DNA of 64,000 nucleotides, from contig JAEZTB010000048.1 in NCBI GenBank assembly GCA_023443745.1, positions 186,001-250,000 of the forward strand, in the 5' to 3' direction. Shown here in pieces: positions 34,572-43,844 of this stretch. How positions within the stretch are numbered: the stretch's first letter is position 1; each line of letters opens with the position of its first letter. Source of the DNA: Bacillota bacterium (GTDB taxonomy: Bacteria; Bacillota; Clostridia; DSM-8532). The translations under genes and the position numbers were made by a program. The notes beneath the pieces were generated by a model, which saw only the letters and a list, made by a program, of their open reading frames with translations, was not told the origin of the DNA and ran no database searches.

Positions 34572-36518
34572 CTAGCTCGACCCTATTCTTTCATACACCT
34601 CATACCCCGCATGCTCCAATATCATGGTTATGTTTTTTACTTGCTCATAATCCAAGTCCTGATAGGTTGGGTTCTGTTTAAAATGCTCAGTGACAGCCAC
34701 CAATTCATCCCAGGAGACCAGACAAGCATGCCGCCTGTTTTTAAGATCCTTGGCCTTTATGGCTTCTCCTGTTTGGTTTAGGGGCCATGCGGTCCAGCCG
34801 GAGGCGAAATGGAAGGCATTCCAGCGCAAATGCTCCTGCCTTGCCAGGTTGTCCAATTTTTCGCCGGTTAAATAATCCATCAGATTTACCCGTCTTCCGA
34901 CTGATAGTGCAGCCTTCTCTGCGCCTTTCTCCTTCTCAACCATTTCCAACCCTAAGAGCTTGAGCTTAGTGGCAATATTGGAGGCCGCAGAGCGGTTGGA
35001 TTCCTTGGTGAAGGCATCCAGGCTTCCCCAATTGTCGGCAGGTTCCATATGATAAATGCTGTTAAATAGAGCATTCATTTTCCGTGCCATGCGGTCCATG
35101 CTTTCATTGATAATAATATTCTCAGTGAAAATATCAGAGCTTCGTCCAAAGAATCGAATATTGGGTAACAGCTCGGATTTCTCCAAATGCTCGAATTCCT
35201 CCTGTTCTCTGATATGGACGGCAATAATGGGTTGAATTGAGAATTGGTTGCGTTTGACAAGCCTTTGAATTTCAATGGCTGTTTTCATATTCAGACTATC
35301 ATCACCCAACGCAACAACAATATAATTAATGGAGTGGATATTTTTCTCCAGAGCCTCATAAAAAGCTTCACACCCTGGTTCCGCTTCAATAGTCTCAATC
35401 TGATAGTTGCCCTTAAGCCCGGGATATTTGTTAAAAAGGAGACCCCTTTTTTGTAGCATTTTACTATCGGTCAGAATAGTCCGGTAATCTCCACCTATAA
35501 ATTGGCCCAGATAAAGGCTTTTTCTGAGTATTTCTATCCCGGTTGATTCAAGGCCGGCCAAAAAGAGAGTAAAGCCCGAGCCAGCCTTTGCCAGGCTTGT
35601 ATCCAAGGGTACAAAATCATGAATGGGATAAGCTTCAAATAACTGCCTTGCCGTCAAATCAGGAAGGTTAAAAATCTTTAACTCATAGTGGGTGTCGTGC
35701 TCTTGGTTAAAGGTATCAAAGATTTTTTCAACGCCCTCATCGGCAGTGTTTATATAGAAATGGAGCTTATTATTTCTCATGCTGACTTTTTGGGCTTCCT
35801 TGAGCAGAGTAAGGGCCGCTCGGGCATTTTTGTTCTCCTCGTCCGAAAGAGCAAATAGATGAACCTCATTATTTAATAATCGTCCGGGTATATGTAATTT
35901 CTTAAGGCTTGTAAGGTCTTCCCAGCTTTGATCCAGTAGGATTAAACGATCTTCACGAAGCTTCTGAACAAGATCACCGTCATCTTCTCGGTCCTTCAAA
36001 TTCTCAAGGACGATAAAGCAACGTGACTTCCCGGTCTTTCTTAGGCTTTTAATGAGGTTCTCAGTAGCTTCATTAAGCCCCAAAAAGATATAGACCTGCT
36101 TTGCACGGGCGAAGAATAATTTCATCCGGGATATAAACTTCATGCCGATAAAAGAAAGGACAGTCATGACGGTGAGCATGACACCCAAGGTATGTACCAA
36201 GCTGAGGCCCAGGATATAAGCACCATTGGCTTGAAGGGCCTGATTGACATCATTAATGTCGCTTTCTAATATAAAAATGCGGCACGTGCTATAGATTGCA
36301 CGCAAAGCTACCGCCGGGATTATAAGCTGTCCATCTCCAGTATTATCAGTTGGTATATAGCCAATGGTATAGAGGATGAGCCCCCCTAAGACCGTCAGAA
36401 CTGCAATGGGAAACTTGAGTCTGTCGAAAAGCTGACGATACTTGGCCATAATATAGCAGCACAAAAGAATGATGGCCAATGAAAACAAAATTGACACGGC
36501 CGATAACGGAAAAAGCAT
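34572..36518 (-). CDS. Membrane protein with nucleotide-binding-like region and C-terminal RyR domain
   Basis: 648 residues. Three hydrophobic segments at the N-terminus (about 1-20, 38-56 and 105-130), then two Rossmann/RCK-like parts (QVYIFLGLNEATENLIKSL near 140; FTLFLAGLESTGIEILRK near 315). The last ~90 residues (LARQEHLRWNAFHFASGW, KNRRHACLVSWDEL, YQDLDYEQVKNI) match bacterial RyR repeats. Layout suggests a ligand-gated channel or sensor related in plan to the CASTOR/POLLUX-like protein at 17694. No established function for this architecture that I know. Confidence 0.7.
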   Translation of the reverse strand: MLFPLSAVSILFSLAIILLCCYIMAKYRQLFDRLKFPIAVLTVLGGLILYTIGYIPTDNTGDGQLIIPAVALRAIYSTCRIFILESDINDVNQALQANGAYILGLSLVHTLGVMLTVMTVLSFIGMKFISRMKLFFARAKQVYIFLGLNEATENLIKSLRKTGKSRCFIVLENLKDREDDGDLVQKLREDRLILLDQSWEDLTSLKKLHIPGRLLNNEVHLFALSDEENKNARAALTLLKEAQKVSMRNNKLHFYINTADEGVEKIFDTFNQEHDTHYELKIFNLPDLTARQLFEAYPIHDFVPLDTSLAKAGSGFTLFLAGLESTGIEILRKSLYLGQFIGGDYRTILTDSKMLQKRGLLFNKYPGLKGNYQIETIEAEPGCEAFYEALEKNIHSINYIVVALGDDSLNMKTAIEIQRLVKRNQFSIQPIIAVHIREQEEFEHLEKSELLPNIRFFGRSSDIFTENIIINESMDRMARKMNALFNSIYHMEPADNWGSLDAFTKESNRSAASNIATKLKLLGLEMVEKEKGAEKAALSVGRRVNLMDYLTGEKLDNLARQEHLRWNAFHFASGWTAWPLNQTGEAIKAKDLKNRRHACLVSWDELVAVTEHFKQNPTYQDLDYEQVKNITMILEHAGYEVYERIGSS

Positions 36519-36626
36519 GGTACACGTCCTTTCAAGCAGGGGTTACGATTAAATTGCTTTCAATTTAACAGAATCAATTCTAGCATAAATTGGTTTAAAA
36601 GAACAAATAGAATAAAGCCTTTCCTG

Positions 36627-37682
36627 TTATTTAAAGTTCTTTTGAAAATTACTCATCGCTTTATTTCGCTTTTTGCTTTCTTCCCGCAGCTTCCCATTTT
36701 TCTTTTGATCGAGAAACAAAAGCTCTTTTTGGAGCTTGAGCCAATTGTTCCAGCGTTTCTCAGAGAGAGATCCATCCTGTAATGCTTTCCTTACGGCACA
36801 TCCGGGCTCGTTTTGATGCAGGCAGTCACTGAAACGGCATTGGGCTGTAATTTGCTCCACATCTCCAAAGACCTCCGTCATGCCCTCATCTGCCTCCCAT
36901 AATGACAATGTTCTCATCCCCGGTGTGTCCAATATGAGCCCGCCTTGGGGCAATAGCACCAATTCTCGATGAGTGGTGGTGTGCCGACCACGGGCATCTC
37001 CTTCCCTGATTTCCTGGGTCTTTAAAATTTCTCTACCGGCCAGGGTATTGACCAAAGTTGACTTTCCTACACCGGAAGAGCCTAGAAGGGCAATAGTCTT
37101 GCCCGGCATCAGATATTTCTTAAGATCATCAAGGCCCTGACCCGACACGGCACTTACAACCACAACATCTACACCTTTTGCTGTATCATGGACCTGTGCA
37201 AGCTTATGGTCGACATCGCTGCAGATATCAGCCTTTGTGAGGACTACTATCGGAACCGCCCCGCTTTCCCATGCTGCAATGAGATAGCGTTCCAGTCTCC
37301 TTAAATTGAAATCCTTATTGAGGGACTGAATAAGGAAAACCACATCCATATTTGAGGCTGCCACCTGCTCCTTAAGCTCAATCCCGGCTGCAGCACGAGA
37401 AAACTTGGTCTTTCTTTTGATAACCTCCAGAATCATGGGCTCTGTTTGGTCCTCCCATTCCTTGTAAATAACCCAGTCCCCAACTGCAGGAATTTCTCCA
37501 GTATAACCATGATAGAAATGGGGTGCTTTTGTGGCTGTGACCTCTCCTTTTTGAGTTATTATTCTGAGCTTCTGGCCAAAGTCAGCAATGACTCTTCCAA
37601 TTGGCTCTCCATGATTCCGGCTATTCTTGCAATGTTCTTCAAAATAAGTATTCCATCCGTATTGAATAAGATCAATCATCAT
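36627..37682 (-). CDS. rsgA: Small-subunit ribosome biogenesis GTPase RsgA
   Basis: 351 residues, with the circularly permuted GTPase order: OB fold (about 25-90, RVIADFGQKLRIITQKGE), G4 VVLTKADIC, G1 LLGSSGVGKSTLVN, G2 region GDARGRHTTTHRE, G3 ILDTPGMRTL, and a zinc site CRFSDCLHQNEPGC. It checks late 30S maturation and responds to (p)ppGpp. GGAGG precedes the ATG at 37682. The basic C-terminus (KKRNKAMSNFQKNFK) is normal. Its 5' region contains a promoter, a leader ORF and a terminator. Confidence 0.93.
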   Translation of the reverse strand: MMIDLIQYGWNTYFEEHCKNSRNHGEPIGRVIADFGQKLRIITQKGEVTATKAPHFYHGYTGEIPAVGDWVIYKEWEDQTEPMILEVIKRKTKFSRAAAGIELKEQVAASNMDVVFLIQSLNKDFNLRRLERYLIAAWESGAVPIVVLTKADICSDVDHKLAQVHDTAKGVDVVVVSAVSGQGLDDLKKYLMPGKTIALLGSSGVGKSTLVNTLAGREILKTQEIREGDARGRHTTTHRELVLLPQGGLILDTPGMRTLSLWEADEGMTEVFGDVEQITAQCRFSDCLHQNEPGCAVRKALQDGSLSEKRWNNWLKLQKELLFLDQKKNGKLREESKKRNKAMSNFQKNFK

Positions 37683-37728
37683 TTATTTCCTCCATTTACT
37701 TTCTTCCCATTACCCTAAAAAAGGGCAC

Positions 37729-37752
37729 AAAAAAACACGCCCAACTGCGTGC
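37729..37752 (-). terminator. Terminator in the rsgA leader
   Basis: Minus strand GCACGC, loop AGTTGG, GCGTG, then seven T. It ends 46 bases before the rsgA start and lies downstream of a promoter and leader ORF with no other gene between, so it works as an attenuator. Confidence 0.75.
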
Positions 37753-37843
37753 CTATAAATTGACTGTTACACGGTTTTAGTTGTTCTTAAAAATTCGCCT
37801 GAATCAATCCCTCATTGACGGATTAATCAAGCCACTCATCCAG

Positions 37844-37879
37844 TTAGTTAAAGACCACCTCATATTTTAATGCTTTCAT
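37844..37879 (-). CDS. Eleven-codon leader ORF MKALKYEVVFN ahead of rsgA
   Basis: ATG at 37879, eleven codons, TAA at 37844-37846. AAGGAG is 10 bases before the ATG. Located between a promoter (37981-38010) and a terminator (37729-37752) in front of rsgA. Translation inferred. Confidence 0.55.
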   Translation of the reverse strand: MKALKYEVVFN

Positions 37880-37980
37880 TTAACAACAACTCCTTCCGTA
37901 TTAGGTCATAATATTTATTCGCTTTTTTTGAAAATGCCAAGCATATGACGACAATATCCCTATGCACATAGCTTAAGAAC

Positions 37981-38010
37981 AGTCTATGGTATGACCAAAG
38001 CGCTTGTCAA
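37981..38010 (-). promoter_or_regulatory. Promoter of rsgA leader
   Basis: Minus strand TTGACA (38005-38010), 18-base spacer, TAGACT (37981-37986). Perfect -35. Start near 37974, so the rsgA leader is about 290 bases. Confidence 0.6.
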
Positions 38011-38049
38011 CGACCTACTTTTTTTATAGCTATTCTCTACCGGAGCACC

Positions 38050-38442
38050 TCATTCTTTTCTGGGAAAGACCAGGGCGCGTTCAGCGGTTTGAAAGCCTAA
38101 AGACCTATAAAAGCTTTCATTTCCCATATCTGCTCTTAAGAGGTAGGTTACTTTAGAATTATGGGACAGGATCTGCTTCACCATTTCCTTGCCTATGCCC
38201 TGTCCCCGGTATTCAGGGTCGACCACCACATTGTTTATTTGGCCGTTAAAGGCCTCATCGCAAGTAACACGGGCAAAGCCCACCATATAATCAAAATCCC
38301 AAGCTGTGACCACAAGATCTGAGTTTTCTACCATGCTGATAAGTCTATTAAAATCCTTTGTCTTATCTTCCCAACCAGCCTCAATAAACAGCTCAATTAA
38401 ACGAATGAAATCAATTTCATTACCCTTGCGATATTTGATCAT
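38050..38442 (-). CDS. GNAT family N-acetyltransferase
   Basis: 130 residues. Acetyl-CoA binding motif A VVVDPEYRGQGIGKEMVKQIL (split here as VVVDPEYRGQG and IGKEM), preceded by VVTAWDFDYMVGFARV and followed by MGNESFYRSLGFQ. Substrate unknown. GGGGG-type ribosome binding sequence before the ATG. Confidence 0.85.
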   Translation of the reverse strand: MIKYRKGNEIDFIRLIELFIEAGWEDKTKDFNRLISMVENSDLVVTAWDFDYMVGFARVTCDEAFNGQINNVVVDPEYRGQGIGKEMVKQILSHNSKVTYLLRADMGNESFYRSLGFQTAERALVFPRKE

Positions 38443-38519
38443 GGTATCCCCCTACAATTTTGTGTCTGATAACACTATCATATAATTTTTTTCATTAAAA
38501 TGAAAGATGCAATCGGGTT

Positions 38520-41177
38520 TCAGCTCCTCTTAACCTTGCGTTTTATGAGCTTAATCAGTTCTACTACAGGAATCATGACAAAGCTGATGCCTATGGCACT
38601 GACCCATTGTGCCAAGGAAAGCTGCACAACATTAAAAATAGGATTAAGAAACGGTAGCAGAATAACAGAAAGCTGAAGCACGGCGGCTATGACAAAGGCT
38701 CCAATCACATAAGGATTTGTGAATATTCCAATTTTAAAAATAGACTCCTCATTCGATCTAGTATTAAAGGAGTGAAAAAGCTGAATCATACCCAATGCTG
38801 CAAAGGCCATGGTGATGCCCGCTTCAGACGAGGCATCAGGTCCAATATGCGCTCCGACATAGAAGGCTGCCAAGGTCAACAGACCTTCAATAATGCCCTG
38901 GTAGATAATGTTGATGCCCACACCCTCTGAATAGAAGCTGCTGCTAGCCTTTCGGGGCTTCTTTTTCATAATGCCGCTCTCGGCTTTTTCCATCCCCAAA
39001 GCCAACGCGGGTAAAGTATCGGTTATAAGGTTCACCCAAAGAATGTGGATGGGTGATAGTATAGTCCAGCCAAGCAAGGTGGCCACAAACAAGGTAACAA
39101 CCTCACCCAGATTACAGGAGAGGAGGAATTGGATGGTCTTTTGAATATTGCTGTATATCTTTCTTCCCTCTTCCACTGCTTTAACAATGGTAGCAAAGTT
39201 ATCATCGGCCAGAACCATATTGGATACGCTCTTGGATACTTCCGTACCGGTAATGCCCATGCCTACTCCAATATCCGATGCCTTAAGAGCCGGGGCATCG
39301 TTTACGCCATCTCCCGTCATGGCCACAATCTTGTCTTTTTTCTTCCATGCGTTGACAATTCGAACCTTATGCTCAGGTGATACTCTGGCATAAACTGAAT
39401 AATGCTCAACGTCTGCATCAAACTCCTGATCGGTGAGTCCGTTAAGTTCAACTCCCGTAATGACCTCATCATCATTTTCAACGATGCCAAGCTCTTTGGC
39501 AATGGCAGCGGCGGTATCCCGATGATCTCCCGTAATCATTACCGGACGGATACCTGCTTCGCGACAAACTTGAACTGCCTCCTTGGCCTCAGGTCTGGGC
39601 GGATCAATCATTCCAACCAGTCCGATAAAGGTTAAATCAATTTCGTTCTTATCAGGCGTCAAGTCATCGGGAAGAGCATCCAGCTTTTTTTGTGCGACTG
39701 CCAGAACACGAAGCGCTTTATCAGCCATAGCCTTATTCGCTTCCACAATTGATTTCCTTTGCTCTTCAGTCAGGTCCTGAACCTCATTACCAAGCATAAT
39801 ACTGTTGCACCGGCTTAATAATACATCGGGTGCGCCCTTGGTAATAAAGCGATAACCGTCCTCAGCCTTATTAATGGTTGTCATGAGCTTACGGTCGGAG
39901 TCAAAGGGGATTTCGGAAACACGCGGGCTCTCCTTGTCGATTTCGTCCTTTGCCATACTCTTGGTCATTGCAAAATCGACCAAAGCGGTTTCAGTGGGAT
40001 CACCCAGAACCTTTGTTTCTTCGTCGTTGCGTGCAAGCTTGGAATCGTTGCACAGGACCATTGCACTGACAAAGATATGGAAGCTCTCATCCTCCGGCTT
40101 CGGATCCTCGCTCTTTTGGAGGCTGTTATTCAGGAAAATCTCTTTAACAGTCATCTTGTTCTGGGTCAGGGTTCCGGTTTTGTCCGAGCAAATGATTTCT
40201 GTGCTGCCCAGGGTTTCTACGGCAGAAAGCTTACGGATAATAGCATTGCGTTTAGCCATTCTCTGGACGCCAAGGGCAAGAACGATGGTAACCACAGCGG
40301 GAAGACCCTCGGGGATGGCAGCAACTGCAAGACTCACTGCTGTTAAAAACATTTCAAGGGGGTTACGTTTTTGAAGAATGCCCACCACGAAGATAATAAC
40401 AGAAACAATAAGAACACCCACACTCAATACCTTGCTCATTTCGGTAAGCTTTCTCTGAAGCGGTGTTTCATTGGATTCAGTATTCACCAGGTGGCCTGCA
40501 ATTTTACCAACTTCAGTGTTCATGCCGGTTGCAACAACAACACCTGCACCTCTGCCGTAGCTTACATGACTGCCAGAATAGGCCATGTTTTTTCTGTCAC
40601 CGATCACAATATCAACCTTGTCTATGGGCTTTAAATCCTTTTCAACCGGAACGGATTCACCAGTCAAGGCTGCTTCTTCAATCTTAAGGCTCGCACTCTC
40701 TATCAGGCGCATATCTGCTGCAACAATATCTCCTGCTTCTATATAGACAATGTCGCCGGGTACCAATTCCTCCGTCTTGATTTGTCTTGTATTCCCCTGG
40801 CGTTTAATCTTGACATAGGGGGATGACATGCTCTTTAATGCTGCCAGAGCCTTTTCAGCCTTGCTTTCCTGGATAACGCCCAATACAGCATTAATAATAA
40901 CTACTGAAAGAATGATAATAGCGTCGGCAAGGTCCTCACCCTTTGTAGCAATAAGTGAAATGGCTGCCGCTATGATGAGAATGATGATCATTAGGTTTTT
41001 GAATTGATCCAAAAACATCATGAAAACAGTTCTTTGCTTACCTTCCTTAAGCTCATTTCTTCCATACTTGATAAGTCTTTGCCCGGCTTCATCCTCTGTA
41101 AGTCCATCGGTATTGGATTTTTGTTCACTGATGACAGCCGAGGCCTCCATCGTATGATAGTGCTTTCCATTTTCCAT
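38520..41177 (-). CDS. P-type cation ATPase, Ca2+ type (P2A-like)
   Basis: 885 residues from ATG 41177, preceded by AGGAGG; an in-frame ATG at 41201 lacks it. Motifs: GDIVYIEAGDIVAADMR, LTGESVPVEKD, membrane PEGLPAVVT (M4 site), phosphorylation SDKTGTLTQNKMTV, KGAPDVLL, ITGDHRDTAAAIAKELGI, GDGVNDAPALKASDIGVGMG, and M5-M6 NLGEVVTLF / NLITDTLPALALG. Ten helices. The pattern fits bacterial SERCA-like pumps that export Ca2+. Confidence 0.9.
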   Translation of the reverse strand: MENGKHYHTMEASAVISEQKSNTDGLTEDEAGQRLIKYGRNELKEGKQRTVFMMFLDQFKNLMIIILIIAAAISLIATKGEDLADAIIILSVVIINAVLGVIQESKAEKALAALKSMSSPYVKIKRQGNTRQIKTEELVPGDIVYIEAGDIVAADMRLIESASLKIEEAALTGESVPVEKDLKPIDKVDIVIGDRKNMAYSGSHVSYGRGAGVVVATGMNTEVGKIAGHLVNTESNETPLQRKLTEMSKVLSVGVLIVSVIIFVVGILQKRNPLEMFLTAVSLAVAAIPEGLPAVVTIVLALGVQRMAKRNAIIRKLSAVETLGSTEIICSDKTGTLTQNKMTVKEIFLNNSLQKSEDPKPEDESFHIFVSAMVLCNDSKLARNDEETKVLGDPTETALVDFAMTKSMAKDEIDKESPRVSEIPFDSDRKLMTTINKAEDGYRFITKGAPDVLLSRCNSIMLGNEVQDLTEEQRKSIVEANKAMADKALRVLAVAQKKLDALPDDLTPDKNEIDLTFIGLVGMIDPPRPEAKEAVQVCREAGIRPVMITGDHRDTAAAIAKELGIVENDDEVITGVELNGLTDQEFDADVEHYSVYARVSPEHKVRIVNAWKKKDKIVAMTGDGVNDAPALKASDIGVGMGITGTEVSKSVSNMVLADDNFATIVKAVEEGRKIYSNIQKTIQFLLSCNLGEVVTLFVATLLGWTILSPIHILWVNLITDTLPALALGMEKAESGIMKKKPRKASSSFYSEGVGINIIYQGIIEGLLTLAAFYVGAHIGPDASSEAGITMAFAALGMIQLFHSFNTRSNEESIFKIGIFTNPYVIGAFVIAAVLQLSVILLPFLNPIFNVVQLSLAQWVSAIGISFVMIPVVELIKLIKRKVKRS

Positions 41178-41404
41178 GGCTTCCTCCTGAATATCGCGCA
41201 AGTTTCACTTATTTTATGCTAAAAACATCTCTTTCAAGCATTTAATTGTATTGGCACTGCATATTTGCCGCTTTGATGAAATATCCGATCAAAATGGTTG
41301 CCATGGCTACCGATTTTTTTTGATTGGTTCCTTATAATGAGGATAGAAAATGATAAGAAAAACAGAAAAATATTTTAATTAAAAGTCTCGAAAGGAGCAT
41401 AAAA

Positions 41405-42166
41405 ATGAAAAGAAATATCATTCATATTGATGAAGAAAAATGCAATGGCTGCGGAATCTGCGTCAATGCTTGCCATGAAGGTGCTCTCAGAATCATTGAT
41501 GGCAAAGCAAAGCTCATTTCCGAATCCTATTGCGACGGTCTTGGTGCCTGCTTGCCTGAATGCCCTACCGGTGCTATCAGTATTGAAGAAAGAGACGCCG
41601 ATGCCTTTGATGAAGAAGCGGTAAAGGCTAATATGGAAAAAGCCAAGCAGCATGCTGCACCCACAATGACCACAAAAGCTAAGATGCCTGAAACCATGGC
41701 TTGCGGCTGCCCGGGTACCCACGCTAAGGCAATAGAAAGAAAAGCAATAGTAAGACCTGTCACAGCAAAAACAACCAATGAGAGCTATTCCAAGCCTGAA
41801 TCTCAACTTAGACAATGGCCGTGCCAAATTAAGCTGGTTTCACCCCAGGCCCCCTATTTCGAAAATGCACACCTCTTGGTTGCCGCTGATTGTACAGCCT
41901 ATGCCTATGCCAATGTACATGAGGAATTCATGAGAAACAAGATCACCATCATTGGCTGTCCCAAGCTTGATGCAGGAGATTATTCTGAAAAGCTGACAGC
42001 TATTTTGGATCTGAATGAAATCAAGAGCGTCACCGTTCTTCGCATGGAAGTACCGTGCTGCGGCGGTATTGTCCAGGCTGTTAAGAATGCGCTGATCGCA
42101 AGCAATAAAATGATTCCCTGGAATGTAGTCACGATTACTACTGATGGTCAAATACAAGAGGACTAG
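41405..42166 (+). CDS. 4Fe-4S ferredoxin-type protein next to hcp
   Basis: 253 residues. Two clusters in the first 60 residues: CNGCGICVNACHEGAL and a second set CDGLGACLPECP with a non-standard CxxxxxC start. The linker contains ACGCPGTHAK. The C-terminal half (QLRQWPCQIKLVSPQAPYF, AADCTAYAYANVHEEFMRN, IIGCPKLD, VLRMEVPCCGGIV) has further Cys. Probable electron donor to the hybrid-cluster protein 40 bases downstream. GAAAGGAG precedes the ATG. Confidence 0.85.
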   Translation: MKRNIIHIDEEKCNGCGICVNACHEGALRIIDGKAKLISESYCDGLGACLPECPTGAISIEERDADAFDEEAVKANMEKAKQHAAPTMTTKAKMPETMACGCPGTHAKAIERKAIVRPVTAKTTNESYSKPESQLRQWPCQIKLVSPQAPYFENAHLLVAADCTAYAYANVHEEFMRNKITIIGCPKLDAGDYSEKLTAILDLNEIKSVTVLRMEVPCCGGIVQAVKNALIASNKMIPWNVVTITTDGQIQED

Positions 42167-42205
42167 GGCTAATGCCTATTATTAAAAAAGAGAGAGGTAT
42201 ATACT

Positions 42206-43765
42206 ATGTCAATGTTTTGTTTTCAATGTGAACAGACTGCCGGAGGAAAGGCTTGCACATCAATGGGGGTTTGCGGAAAAAACGCAACCGTATCCAACAA
42301 GCAGGACGAATTGACCTGTGCGCTTGTAGGATTGGCACGTGCTGCGGGTGACAAGGCTTCCAAGGAAACTGATCTTCTTATGATGGAGGGGCTTTTTACC
42401 ACCATCACCAACGTCAGCTTTGATGCCGATCAGATTGACGCCATGACATCCCGTATTGAAAATGAGAAAATCAAACTGGGGGGTGCTGAAAATCTTCCCG
42501 TGGATGCACTCTGGACTGGTGATGCTGATATCGTATCTCTGCGCTCCACGCTTTTGTTAGGGCTTCGTGGTATGGCTGCCTATGCTCACCATGCCTATAA
42601 CCTGGGCAAGGAAGATCCGGAAGTAAACGCCTGGTTCCGCAAGGGTATGAAAGCCCTGGGTGAAGAGAGAAGCGTTGAAGCCTGGCTGGATCTTTTGATG
42701 GAATTCGGAAATGTAAACCTTAAGTGCATGGCACTTCTGGATGATGCCAATACCTCAGCCTACGGTCATCCTGTTCCCGCCAAGGTCTCAACCATTGTTG
42801 AAAAAGGTCCCTTCATTGTCATTAGCGGCCATGATCTTCATGATCTTAAAATGCTCCTGGAACAAACCCAAGGCAAGGGTGTCAACATCTATACCCATGG
42901 TGAGATGCTTCCTGCCCATGGCTATCCTGAGCTTAAGAAATACGGTCACCTTAAAGGTAACTTTGGTACCGCCTGGCAGAACCAGCAGAAGGAATTTGAT
43001 AACGTTCCGGGTGCCTTCCTCTTTACTACCAACTGTCTGATGCCTCCTAAGGATACCTACTCCGACAGAGTCTTTACAACAGCGGTTGTAGGATATCCCG
43101 GCCTTCTTCACATTGATGAAAACAAGGACGGATCAAAGGACTTTACTGCTGTTATAGAAAAGGCGCTGGCTCTTGGTGGCTATAGCGAAGATCAAGTGTT
43201 CACCGGCATCAATGGTGGCACTGAGCTCATGACCGGTTTTGCGAGAAATACCGTTCTAGGTGTGGCCGATACTGTTATAGAGGCCGTAAAAGCCGGTGCA
43301 ATACGTCACTTCTTCCTTGTAGGCGGCTGTGATGGTGCAAAACCCGGAAGAAACTACTATACCGAGTTTGTTGAAAAATCTCCCTCAGACACAGTAATTC
43401 TGACCCTGGCCTGCGGAAAGTTCCGTTTCAATGATTTGGATATCGGCACCATCGGCGGCCTGCCCCGAATCATGGACATGGGTCAGTGCAATGATGCCTA
43501 TTCCGCTATTCAAGTGGCAGTAGCCCTGGCTGGTGCATTCAATTGTGGTATCAATGAGCTTCCGCTTACTTTAGTGCTTTCCTGGTACGAACAAAAAGCG
43601 GTGTGCATCCTGCTCACCTTGCTTGCTCTGGGTATCAAGAACATTTATATCGGACCTTCAATTCCCGCCTTCTTCTCATCAAACGTGCTTTCCGTACTCG
43701 TCGAGAAGTTCGGCCTTACCCCCATCAGCACCCCTGATGCTGACCTCAAAAAGATCCTCGGTTGA
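42206..43765 (+). CDS. hcp: Hybrid cluster protein (hydroxylamine reductase)
   Basis: 519 residues. N-terminal cluster Cys CFQCEQTAGGKACTSMGVC (CxxCx8Cx5C), the spacing of HCPs from strict anaerobes. Later HDLHDLKML, TNCLMPP, GGCDGAKPGRNYYTE, LACGKFRFN and SWYEQKAVCILLTLLALG give the Fe-S-O cluster ligands. HCP reduces NO or hydroxylamine and acts in nitrosative stress. In an operon with the ferredoxin; strong terminator follows. Confidence 0.95.
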   Translation: MSMFCFQCEQTAGGKACTSMGVCGKNATVSNKQDELTCALVGLARAAGDKASKETDLLMMEGLFTTITNVSFDADQIDAMTSRIENEKIKLGGAENLPVDALWTGDADIVSLRSTLLLGLRGMAAYAHHAYNLGKEDPEVNAWFRKGMKALGEERSVEAWLDLLMEFGNVNLKCMALLDDANTSAYGHPVPAKVSTIVEKGPFIVISGHDLHDLKMLLEQTQGKGVNIYTHGEMLPAHGYPELKKYGHLKGNFGTAWQNQQKEFDNVPGAFLFTTNCLMPPKDTYSDRVFTTAVVGYPGLLHIDENKDGSKDFTAVIEKALALGGYSEDQVFTGINGGTELMTGFARNTVLGVADTVIEAVKAGAIRHFFLVGGCDGAKPGRNYYTEFVEKSPSDTVILTLACGKFRFNDLDIGTIGGLPRIMDMGQCNDAYSAIQVAVALAGAFNCGINELPLTLVLSWYEQKAVCILLTLLALGIKNIYIGPSIPAFFSSNVLSVLVEKFGLTPISTPDADLKKILG

Positions 43766-43781
43766 TTCGTAAAGATAGTAA

Positions 43782-43813
43782 AAAAGCGGTTGGAAGCAAT
43801 TCCAGCCGCTTTT
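43782..43813 (+). terminator. Terminator after hcp
   Basis: AAAAGCGGTTGGAA and TTCCAGCCGCTTTT around GCAA, one wobble pair, followed by GTTTTA. Also lies at the 3' end of the convergent kinase gene and may serve both. Confidence 0.85.
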
Positions 43814-43844
43814 TGTTTTACGGAAACACTAACGCCATAACCGG

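Noticed and set aside
41220..41404. Rex or other redox operator upstream of the ferredoxin-hcp operon
   Set aside because: No TTGTTAA-N4-TTAACAA-like palindrome; only a TATAAT near 41333 without a good -35.
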